A stretch of DNA of 30,067 bases from Pyropia haitanensis (lineage: Eukaryota > Rhodophyta > Bangiophyceae > Bangiales > Bangiaceae), in the NCBI GenBank assembly GCA_008729055.1, contig SDUX01000049.1, positions 1-30,067 on the forward strand, in the 5' to 3' direction. Shown here one piece after another: positions 1 through 9,400 of the stretch (position 1 is its first letter; each line of letters begins with the position of its first letter). A program made the position numbers and the translations under genes. The notes beneath the pieces were generated by a model, which saw only the letters and a program-made list of their open reading frames with translations, did not search any database and was not told where the DNA came from.

Positions 1-166
1 GGACATGCAAGACAACGAGTGCAAGGAGGACACATGCTGTGCATGTGGTGCCACACCAGGACACCAACGCCATCGTGCCCACCCATACAGCAAGTGCCAT
101 TGTCAGCAGGCCCTGACCCCTCCCCAGCTGACTTGCCAACCAGGAACAAAGGAGCCCAAAACGTAC
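1..166 (-). other. COPG: Intron 1 of the gamma-COP gene (partial, runs off the window)
   Basis: Read on the minus strand, the first coding exon ends at 167 and is followed directly by GTACGT, a strong 5' splice site that matches the donors of other introns in this window. The conserved gamma-COP sequence stops exactly here, where the family continues with an Asp and a Leu-Arg-Arg segment. The acceptor lies to the left of base 1, so the intron is at least 166 bases long. Seen: donor and loss of homology. Inferred: position of the next exon. Confidence 0.8.
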
Positions 167-421
167 CGCGTTGGCCTGAAACAGCTTTGTCACAGAGAAG
201 AACACATCAGTAGCCTCGGCAGACGACAGCTTTTCTCCCTGCCCCACCAGGTACAGTAAGCGCACAAGCACAGCTTCGCACTTTTGGGTATCCAGCTGCA
301 GGTCGTTGAAGCAGCGGCAATCCTGCAGCACGCTGCCCTTCTCAATGCCGTCAAAAGGGGACACTACTCCGTCCTCGTCCTTCATCTTGAGGAGGCGATC
401 ATCCCCCATGACGTCGGCCAT
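167..421 (-). CDS. COPG: Coatomer subunit gamma (gamma-COP/Sec21), first coding exon
   Basis: This exon encodes 85 residues from ATG at 421 (minus) to a phase-0 splice donor at 166. Gamma-COP is part of the adaptor-like F-subcomplex of the COPI coat, which buds Golgi-to-ER and intra-Golgi vesicles. Recognition rests on the family's N-terminal signature in order: SPFDGIEKGSVLQ, then CFNDLQLDTQKC, then LLYLVGQGE, then SAEATDVFFSVTKLFQ. The plant proteins read SPFMGIEKGAVLQ and EATEVFFSVTKLFQ at these places. The start is fixed by the absence of any other in-frame ATG before an upstream TGA at 524-526, and by a purine-rich context (CCTGCGATGG). The HEAT-repeat trunk and appendage domain lie outside the window. 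The exon is easily missed because it is short and is cut by the intron. Confidence 0.95.
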
Positions 422-1643
422 CGCAGGTGGCTCGCTGACAGCGCCACCACCCGCTGGGGCGGGCGCCGTAGAGGCCCCGGCCAGGAACAGCAGAAACCAG
501 TTGGACCGGCAACAACGCGAGGATCAAGAAAGCACGCGAAAGAAGGTTCTTAACCGCCAGCACGCAAAGGGTTACGCTCAGCAGAACGGGGGGGGTAAGG
601 GGGGCATGCACGCCTGCTGCCGCCAACGATCGGTGTGCCGCCAAAGACGGTGGGTTGCGAGCGCGGTGGTGCGGAGTCAGTCGCAGTCACACCGGGCTGC
701 GGTCACCTGACAGTCACATGGAATTGATGATCACTTCACCAGCCAGTCTGTATTTTTATTGCAATTTCATTGTACCGTACATGGTTCCTCTTCGTTCTTG
801 ACACATCGGAGAGGGACGCACGGCGCAGCCAAGCACACCTTGACGAGGGGACGCGAAGTACAGCCTGGAGTCTTCACGTAGATATCCCTTTCCTATGTGC
901 GCCTTCGATGCATCGATATGTCTTCACGTGAATAGGCGTGTGGTGCTGGGGAAGCTACCCGGAACGTGGGCTCCTCCTCCAGGTCATCGCCGCGTTCAAC
1001 TCGTCCACACTCTCCTCGCGTTAACGCAGCAGACCTCAGCTTCTTTTGGTGCAGCTTGGTCGCATCAGGTGCCAAATGAGACAGCGTTGGTCCCCGGGTG
1101 AAGTGTCGCTCTGGAAGCCGTCTTGGCTGTGACATGCGTCCTCTGCCAGAGGAATCAATCACCCCCCTTCTTTGAGGGTGGAGCCATGGAGGACTCCAAC
1201 GGGGCAGAGCCGGTCAGAAGCACTAGCACAGACCAACAGCACAAGCACAGCCGCACTCCGTTATCTCGATGAGCCACGAGCGCGGAAACTATGACGAGAA
1301 GAAAAATGCAGTACATCTCTTGAAGACGCTAGCTTGTCCGATACACAAAGAACAGAATTCAAATGGCACACCATCATGCACACCAGCAGGCAAGTCAAAC
1401 AGAAAGCGACATACATGGAGTCACAATGTTTACAAGAGCTAAGGGAGAGGAGTAAAACAACCATGATGCAAGGACCAACAGTCACCCGAAGCATCAGAAG
1501 AGTAGCGTACGCACCGAGAACGCAAGGCAAAAAAGGGAAAAACAGTATCACGCGACAGACCGCGGCGTCAAACAGTGCTCGCAAGAAACCAAGTCAACAA
1601 AGAAGCAACAGAACTCACAACCCCGCTCACAACCAACGCCGTC
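422..1643. other. Gamma-COP upstream region and putative 3' UTR of the next gene
   Basis: I see no supportable gene here. Positions 422 to about 1250 are the upstream flank of the minus-strand gamma-COP gene, including an AT-richer patch near 735-790. Positions about 1260-1643 are visibly lower in GC and lie just after the stop codon of the minus-strand gene at 1644-2903, so they are probably its 3' UTR. The open frames here start with non-ATG codons and have no recognisable domain. Confidence 0.5.
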
Positions 1644-2903
1644 CTACTCGTCCAGGCAAGTCGATCCCACGGCAGACACTACCACCACGTCCACGCTACG
1701 CCGCTGCCGCCGAGACGCGCGACGGCCAGACCACCCACTACCCCCAGCAGCCCCCGTGCGGGCGGTCAAGGGTGCCCGCGGAAGGTGGTGGTAGATCGAC
1801 GGCGGTGGTGCCACGTCCGCCACGTAGGTGTACCGCGGCTGCGCCTCCTCCTCCACCACCTGACCGGTCCGGCTGCTCGGGGACCGGGCAAAGTGCGCGT
1901 GGCGGCCTGCCGACCTCGGGGACGGCGCGGGCACGCCCCGCGAGGACGGGTGCGACGGGCCAGACTCCCGAGAGCGGCCGATCTGGGTCTTTACGCTCAT
2001 ACCCCCACCGACCCCCCTCTCGGTGGCATCTCGAGTACCCTTGCCCTCCTGACCCGCCTTGCCCGCCACCGCCGCCGCCCGCGCCGATCCAGCGGCTGTT
2101 GCCGTGCCACGGCGCGCACTCACCCTCTCAGCCGGTGCCTTGTTCTCCTTGTACGCGTCGCTCGACCGGCCAGTGGCTGCCGCAGCCGCCGACGCGGAAG
2201 GGTGCCGCGTTCGCGCGGCACGGCGTTGACCGGGCGGCGAGTGGAGTACCTCTGGCAGCCCCGCCCGACTCGCAGTGGCGCGCATCTTTGCGCCGGCGCG
2301 GCTGGTAAGCCGCTCCCAGCGGCTACGCGACACGTGCTCCCCCGAGGTTTGCCGGCGTCGAGTAGACACGGCACCACGGGAGCCACTACGCCCATCGCCG
2401 CCCACCACGAGAGCGTCAGACAGGGATGGACGTTGGACAACCCGCTGTGGCCACGGTCCGTACGAGTAGACACCATACTCCGCCGTCCGCTGATGCACAG
2501 GTGGCGAAGTAAAGAGCAAGTCCAACTGGGTAATCGCGACGCGCAGGACCGCCACGGCGCGGGCCCAAAATGGTGGCTGCGACACGCACAGCACAGGCAC
2601 GAGGTCGTCTTGATTCGACGACGGGGGCGCATGGGCAGGGGGAGGGGGTGAACCGTTGACAGCGACAACTTGTTGCGATGGAGGCAGCTTGAAAGCCGTG
2701 TCGGGCCCGTCGGCGGTAGGTGGCGGTTCTTCATGGGGGAGGATCGTGTTGGGAGACAGCGTCTGGACAGACGGTGGCGTCGCCGTGGCAGCGGCAGCGG
2801 CAATCACGACCTCTGCGGCAGACGGGAGGGGGTCGAACACATGCTGCGGCGCCGGAACAAGAGGGCGCAGCAAGTGGAGCAGCGCCGAAAAGAGGAAGGA
2901 CAT
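1644..2903 (-). CDS. Hypothetical protein, 419 residues, Ala/Pro-rich with a KEN box
   Basis: I do not recognise this protein. The frame opens with a true ATG at 2903 and runs uninterrupted to a stop at 1644. It is followed by lower-GC DNA that suits a 3' UTR. The N-terminus is hydrophobic (MSFLFSALLHLLRPLVP), and a central segment near residues 105-155 is of normal complexity (FWARAVAVLRVAITQLDLLF, then AEYGVYSYGPWPQRVV). The second half is basic and Ala/Ser/Gly-rich, apparently disordered. A KEN tripeptide sits at residues 252-254 in YKENKAPAERVSARR, a context like APC/C degrons, but one short motif proves nothing. Overlapping long frames on the other strand begin with TTG or GTG and are more repetitive, which is why I prefer this one. 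A minus-strand TATA-like site lies about 250 bases upstream. Confidence 0.5.
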   Translation of the reverse strand: MSFLFSALLHLLRPLVPAPQHVFDPLPSAAEVVIAAAAATATPPSVQTLSPNTILPHEEPPPTADGPDTAFKLPPSQQVVAVNGSPPPPAHAPPSSNQDDLVPVLCVSQPPFWARAVAVLRVAITQLDLLFTSPPVHQRTAEYGVYSYGPWPQRVVQRPSLSDALVVGGDGRSGSRGAVSTRRRQTSGEHVSRSRWERLTSRAGAKMRATASRAGLPEVLHSPPGQRRAARTRHPSASAAAAATGRSSDAYKENKAPAERVSARRGTATAAGSARAAAVAGKAGQEGKGTRDATERGVGGGMSVKTQIGRSRESGPSHPSSRGVPAPSPRSAGRHAHFARSPSSRTGQVVEEEAQPRYTYVADVAPPPSIYHHLPRAPLTARTGAAGGSGWSGRRASRRQRRSVDVVVVSAVGSTCLDE

Positions 2904-3155
2904 TGCCCTCTACCAACGCGCGGAGATGCGCAACGAACAACTAGACACTCTTGGGGGGAACGAAGGGTGATGAGAGGAGAGGAGGGAGAAGGGGAAAGGG
3001 GGGGGGGGCGGGGGCTGCGGCGGGCGGTGGGAGCCGCCCCACCCCCCAGCGTGATCGGGTGTTCGTGCGTGGCCAGACTCGGCCGACAGCGGTGACGAAA
3101 ACGAAGCGGACCGGGCGCGGGTGAACGGCGCGCCCACGACGACGGGCATGCCCAA

Positions 3156-3161
3156 TTTATA
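3156..3161 (-). promoter_or_regulatory. Possible TATA box for the 1644-2903 gene
   Basis: Read on the minus strand this is TATAAA inside GGTATAAATTGGG, in otherwise GC-rich DNA, about 250 bases upstream of the ATG at 2903. A G-rich tract (about 2960-3030 on plus) lies between them. Only the motif and its orientation support the call. Confidence 0.25.
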
Positions 3162-3176
3162 CCCCCCCCCCCTGGT

Positions 3177-3195
3177 GGGCCCTCTAGAAGGGCCC
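3177..3195. repeat. Short inverted repeat around a CTAGA core
   Basis: GGGCCCT, then CTAGA, then AGGGCCC: perfect 7-bp arms with a 5-nt spacer, just upstream of the TATA-like site. Its role is unknown and a match this short may be chance in GC-rich DNA. Confidence 0.4.
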
Positions 3196-6100
3196 TGAGA
3201 CCGTGGCGCCCACAGAGCACCTGGGCGGGTGCAACGGTGCATGCCAGGACGGGGTCCCACGAGGGGTGGCCCGTGGAGGACAGCCACGCGGCGCCGCGTG
3301 CTCGTCCGCCCCCAGTCTGCCCTCGGCGGATGGCACGCGCGCTGGCATGCGCGACCCCCAGAACGCTGCCGACAGCGACGGTCTGACAGTGGTCGGCCGG
3401 GGGCCCTCGCCTGGGCCGCCGGCTGCTTGTGTCGATGTGCCGGGCCACGACGGGATTGCAGTGCCGAATTGGCTCCTGGGGGCCCCCGTCGAGGAGCGGT
3501 GCGGGGAAGCGGGGAGTCGCGCGCGTGCCAGGAGCGCCGGCGCACCAGGGCAGCACGGCAGTGAGAAACGTTGTGGCGTACGGAGCCTCACGGTGGCGGT
3601 CGAGGGCCGAGGCGACCGTGTCTGTTCCGGCATCCCGCTCCACTCGCGTGTCGTCCAGTGGCCCATGCCGCGCTGGGTGAGCTGGCGCGGGGGGCGTGCA
3701 CCGCCGAACGGGCCCCCCTTCTCCACTGCAAGCAGCGAAAAAGCCACCTCCGCGCTTTCTAGAGTAGGGCGAAGATGCAACGATGCGCAGCATACGGCGA
3801 GTCCAAGAGGGCGCCGGGTGAGCCTGCTTCAGCGGGCCAAGCGAGGGAACCGCGCCGTCTCGCGGTTCTTGGGTCAAGAGCGGGGAGGTTCACCTGGAGA
3901 TCGCGCCGCCGGGCCCGACAAGTGATGGAAAAGCTGAAGAAGCCAGTCTGGACAACAGTCCAACGCCCCCGCGCGGTGTTGCGGGCCAACGCATGGGCCC
4001 GCACCGGCGCGTTCCGATCCAAGCTTTTCGGCGCCGGCCTCACGCGGGCACCATTCGTGCGGGTGACGGCGCGTTGCTCCAAGCCGTCAACTTGGCCGCG
4101 GGTCGCGCGAGGAGCCACCGCCACCAAAGGACCCGGAGGTGGCAGTTTGCCCCGCTGGCGCAACAGCCAATAGCACACTGGTGGCTGTTCTGTGCGTGGA
4201 AAGTGGCGTCTGTCCCACCGCGGTCCGGGGTCTCGACCAGTAGAATTGCATGAATGTACGACAGAGATTCTTGGCGATCGTCAGACAGCTGTCTTTTCGC
4301 GGTTGGAGGCGACACACCCATTCATGGCCCGTGGTAGTGCAGCACAAGCACACTGGGTGACGTCGCGATTTGTCAGTGTCTCCGATGGCGTGACAGGGAA
4401 CCTGCTGACCACCAGAAGCAACCCGTTCAATGACCGAGTCCCAAGTCAACTGGTGCCACTTCCTCGGCCGGCAGAAGACCAAGGGAGGAATGTCTGGTAA
4501 CCGCGAACGTCCGCCACACGGCGTGGAAGCGCACTGGCACGCTTCTCACCCGGACACCCCTGTCATCTCGGCACGGTCGCTGCTCTGGCAGCAGAATGGG
4601 CTTCACGACCAAAGACGTCAACTCCCCCGACCGACCCGCATCTCTGGTGCAGGACATGGTTACTATGGAGTCCCCGGTGCCACTGACAGCGGGGGAGGAT
4701 GTGGTTGAAAGTGTATCGTAGATCATTGCGGAGACTTTTGGGAGGAGGTCCCGTCAGATGTGTGGTACTATGGAACGGCGCCGGCGCAGATATGTAGCAC
4801 TGCCGATCACAGAGTCACAACAGTTGTCTCAGGCGGGAGATCACGGCGACAAAGGGCAGCGTATGCGGAGGGGTCTTGACGCGAGCGTGCGAGTACACAC
4901 ACAGTAACATGTGGACGAGGCGTGGAAGAAACAGGTAGGAAGCAAGAGCTGAAATCAGTTCTTTTCGGTCCTCCCTTGACAGGGCCCACACACTGTGTCA
5001 GATTGTGTCGCGGCTTCACGGACCTGCTGGTGGAATAGAATGGAAGGTCGCTGGTTATTGCTCCCCAAGAGAAGGCGCCCGAGTTGAACGAGACACGAAC
5101 GAGGCGCACGATGGGGGTTCTGTTGGTGAGCCATGGTCAGGACAGCCCTGAAACACCAGAGAGCAAGCAGATGCTTTTCCCACCGAGTATCATCGCCGGG
5201 AGGAAATCCTGCCGCAGCGTCGACACCCCGCAGCGGCTGCCACGCCCCAGTGGACTCCTCCCCCGTTCACCAGCGGCTGCCGCCGCCGTGCGCGCCAACA
5301 CTGCCCGACAGAGGCAGCAAGGGCCCGCCCTGTGTCTCCCTCCCATTGCGGCACGTCAGGCCACCCGGGCCGTTCCCAACGGCCAAGTGCACGAGGCGCG
5401 GAGAGGGACCGCCAGTTCCGGTAAGGTCGCTCTCGGGGGGGAAGGGTCCACGACAGCACTGACACGCCTGCACCAGCGCCGCCTACGCCACGACGCCGCC
5501 GACACCGTTTGGGGCTTGTTGGCGGACCGCCGTAGCTGAAGGGCGGCCGCTGTCACCGGCTCTCCAAGCGGCGGAGACGCCAAACAGCAATGGTCCATCG
5601 GGGAACGCCGCCGCGCGGGGCGTTGCGTCGACGGCGGTTGACTGAGTCTGCACGACGACGGTGGACGAGTGAGTGCCTGCGCCCCGCTGCGGGTCGCCAC
5701 TGGCGACTGACAATTGCTGAATGGGCTGACAGCAACGAGTGTTCGTCTACTCATCAATCAGCGTGTGTCAACTCCTTTTTTTGGCGCCAACATGGAACGC
5801 ACAAGCTTTCCCATCTTGGGCCGGCGCGGTGCGCACCCACCCCCGCGGCTGCCGAGCCGGCTGACGACCCTTTCTTCCCCAAATTGGGTATCCGATCCTC
5901 GAGACATTGGGAATCGGGTCGCGACTTCGGGCCCTCCCCCTCCGCCGCCGCCAGCCTCGAATGCGCTGGCGGGTCGCGGGGGAGGCGTGGCAGCCACGCC
6001 ACTGGGGAGGGGTGCCCTGTTGCACCCAACCGCGACCTGCAGCGGTGGCTGCCCGTGCCGGCACCGTGACAGGGACGATTTGGCGGGCAGTGCGCCCCCC

Positions 6101-6293
6101 CTTTTCCGCCCTCGTCCCTCGTACACGCCGTTACAACGACAACGTTTTCGCTACCCCCCTGTGGTGAGCCGCGACGGTCCGTATCCTTGCTGTTGCGCAC
6201 AGCGCTGCGTGCCCGTTACTGCCCGCGGTGCTGTCCGCCCCCCCCCATTGGCGACCTACCGTCGTGGGTCTGGTTTTTCCACGCCTTTGCCGT

Positions 6294-6316
6294 CCCCCCC
6301 CCCCCCCCCCCCCCCC
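6294..6316. repeat. C23 homopolymer in the SNF2 gene upstream region
   Basis: An uninterrupted run of 23 C, about 175 bases upstream of the proposed SNF2 start at 6491. It is one of several long C or G runs in the window and a likely site of sequencing length error. Confidence 0.9.
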
Positions 6317-6490
6317 GCCCAGTGACGCGTTGCCACTCGGGGACTGCCGTTGCCGCTGCGACGGGTAGGGGTCTGGGCGGTTCACCTCCTCCATCGGCGG
6401 CTGGTTGGACGCTTGCCCGTCGTCCTCTCCCCCACGTTGCCGCGCCCCCGCGTGGGCGCCTGCCTGGTTGCGTGGGTGTGTGCGCGTGCG

Positions 6491-9400
6491 ATGCAAACGC
6501 CCGGCGCGCCGCCCGCCAAGCGGCTATGCGTGTCGCCCAGCGGCGGGCGGGCGGCGCCAACGGTCGAAGCAGTGGAGGAAGACGTGGTGTGCCTGCTGAG
6601 TGACGACGACGACGACGCGGATGGGGCGGCGGCGGCGGCGGCGGCGGGGACGGCCCCTGGGGGAGGAGGTGCGGTGGTGGGTGGGGGGGGGCTGGCGGAT
6701 GGGGCGTGGCGCCCGGCGGCGGCGGCGGTGCCGCGGCGTTTGCGGGGATGGCCAAGGACCAAGTTGATCGTGCGGGGGTGGCGCCACCTGATGTGGGCGC
6801 CACCGTCGGGCTGAAGGGGTGGGCGCCGCCGCGGCCAGATGTGAAGCCGTGGCTGGCGGGCGGCCTGGCTGGTGGGCCTGCCGCAGCCGCCGCGCCCGCG
6901 GCGGCGGGGCTGTCGACAGACGGCGGCGATGTCAAGGCGTGGGCGTCTGCGCCGGCCGGCTGGGGCGCCGTGGGCGGCTCGGCGGGCGTGCCGTGCCTGC
7001 CGCCGCCGCCGCAGCAGGTGCCAGACGTGGCGGCGGCCATTGCAGCGGCGGCGGCGGCGGCGGTTGCGGCGGTTGCGCCCCGGCCGGCTGGCCCTCTGCC
7101 ACCGGCGGCGGCGGCGGCGGCGGGGGGGGGCTCGAACCGCTTCTTTTCTTCCACCCTGTATGGGGACGTGCCCGACGAGGATGAGATTTCGCCCTTGTCG
7201 GCGTCTCCCGCACGGGCTGCGGCGGGTGCAAGCGGTGACGTGCAGGGGGAGGTGGTCTCTGTGGACGAAGAGGTGTCGTTCCTGCCACCAGCCGGCCTGT
7301 ATGGGCAGGGGGACGTCAAGGGCGCCGCCACGCGGCGATTGCCTGGCGCTGGGGCCGGTGCCGCTCCACCCGGGGCGGCCTCTGGGTCGCTGACGTACGA
7401 CATTCCTGACGATGACCTCCCCGTTGCGACTGCTGGTCGTTCCGCCCCCCGCGGCCGCTCATCATCGGTAGGGATTGGCACCAAGGACGACCCCATTGAC
7501 GTGGACGAGTTGCTCAATGAGGAGTTTGCGTGGCTGCCCGCTCGCAAGGACTCTGACCGTATGCCCCCGACCGGCGCGGGGTCAGCCAAGGGCACAGCCG
7601 TTGCGGGTGGGGGCGGAAAGGCTGGGTTCGGGTCGTCTCTTCGGGACATCCCCCACGCCCGGCGGGCGCCTCAACGGGAGCTCACGGAGGAAGAAGAGGA
7701 GGCGGCGATGGATGCCCGCATCGGTGTTCCCTCCCGCCGCGGCGGCCGCGCCGCACCTGACGGGAACGGGTATGGTTGCGGCGCTGGCGCCTGCTATGCC
7801 GACCAGGCCCTGCTCGACGACGAGCAAGCAGACGCGGAAGCGGAGATGGATCGATTGGACAAGGCTGCCGACGGCGGCGACGGGATTGACAGTCTCGACT
7901 TCGCGGCACGTGGTGGTGCAGCTGGGGAGTTCTCGTCCGACTATATGAAGGAGCTGTACGGGCAGAATAACACCAACGCGGACGCGACTACCGAGGGAGA
8001 CACCCCGTTTGAGATGAACGTGTCGCTGCTGCGACATCAGAAGCGGGCGCTGGCGTGGATGATCAACCGCGAGCAAACGTCGTCAGCGGGCCCGCGGGGC
8101 GGTATCTTGGCCGACGAGATGGGCCTGGGAAAGACGCTCTCGACGGTGGCACTCATCCTTAAGGAGCGGCCGCCGCCAAAGGAGGACGGCTCCCCGTCCA
8201 AGCTCCGCACCCTTATCGTCGCCCCTCTGTCGGTGCTGCAGGTGTGGCGGGAGGAGTTCTCCTCGCGCATCGACCCGGCGTTCAAGCCCTCTGTTCTCAT
8301 CTACCACGGGCCAGGGAGAACCAAGGACCCCCGGGAGCTGGCGCAGCATGACATTGTCATCACCTCCTACTCTGTGGTGAGCAAGGAGGCACCCAAGGAG
8401 GTGGAGACGGTGGACGCATCCGGGCATCCCATCACCCAGAAGATTCGGGGGGCGCTGTTCAAGGTGCGCTGGTTCCGTATCGTCCTCGACGAGGCGCAGG
8501 TGATCAAGAACCGGCGTGCTTTGCAGGCTCGCGCGGCCTACATGCTCCCAGCGGAGCGGCGCTGGTGCCTGTCTGGCACGCCAATCCAGAATAGCGTGGA
8601 CGACATCTACTCGCTATTTCTCTTCCTCCGCTACTACATTGTGGACACGTACTCGCAGTGGTCCAAGGTGTGGAAGAAGCGGCTCAACTCCAACCACGCG
8701 GCGGTGCGTGAGCGGACTTTCAAACGGTTTCAGGTGATCCTCGGCACCGTCCTCCTGCGGCGGACCAAGAGCGAGAAGGTGGACGGCGTGCCCATCCTGG
8801 TGCTGCCGCCAAAGAACGTTGAGCTGCGGGCGCTGCAGTTTTCCCCTGACGAGCGCGCCGTGTACATGGCGCTGGAGACCAAGTCCCGTGTCGAGTTCAA
8901 TAAGTTTGTCAAGGCCGGCACCGTCATGGCCAACCTCTTTTCCGTGCTGGTGCTGCTCCTGCGGCTGCGGCAGGCGTGCTCGCACCCCCACTTGATTACG
9001 AAGGACGATGGCTTCTCGCGGGAGGAACTGGAACAGGCCGCCACCCGCATTGCTAGCGGCGCGTCGTTGCTATCCGCGCTGCCGGAGGGGGTTCAGAAGC
9101 GCCTCATCGAGCTGCTCGCGCCCGACAGCGAGAGCGACGAGGGCAAGGTGTGCCCCATCTGCTTTGATGGCCTTGGGCGGGAGGCGATTGTGACGTCGTG
9201 CGGCCACTTTAGTTGCGGCGCATGCAACAGCCGTTGGGCTGCCGAGAGCGACTCGTGCCCCCAGTGCCGCCAGTCGCTGGCTGATACCAACGCCAAGTTG
9301 GACCTGAGCCTCATTCGGCAGGAGGTGCACGCTGTGTACGAGCAGCGGAAGGAGGCATCGACGGTGGGCGCCAAGGCCGCCGCTGCCGTCAGCAAGGGCA

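Larger units (their letters stand above)
2904..6490. other. Region without a recognisable gene
   Basis: About 3.6 kb. Long frames exist on both strands because GC-rich DNA has few stops, but most begin with TTG or GTG. None shows a known domain, and they overlap each other antisense. Two ATG-started plus frames (3775-4173 and 5133-5462) are the least bad candidates, and neither resembles anything I know. The stretch also holds a purine-rich G tract (about 2960-3030), an inverted repeat at 3177-3195 and a C23 run before the SNF2 gene. Confidence 0.4.

Noticed and set aside
893..1162. Minus-strand frame between gamma-COP and the hypothetical gene
   Set aside because: It starts with GTG, is only 89 codons and has no recognisable motif. 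It could at most be an exon fragment.
1334..2651. Two long plus-strand open frames (324 and 358 codons)
   Set aside because: They start with TTG and GTG, are Arg/Pro-rich in the way of antisense GC-rich DNA, and overlap the ATG-started minus frame at 1644-2903, which has a more protein-like composition.
2804..3877. Minus-strand frame of 357 codons
   Set aside because: The start is TTG, it overlaps the 5' end of the 1644-2903 gene, and it shows no domain.
6216..7649. Minus-strand Ala/Pro-rich frame of 477 codons
   Set aside because: It is antisense to the SNF2 N-terminus, whose SUMO-interacting and acidic motifs show the coding strand is plus.
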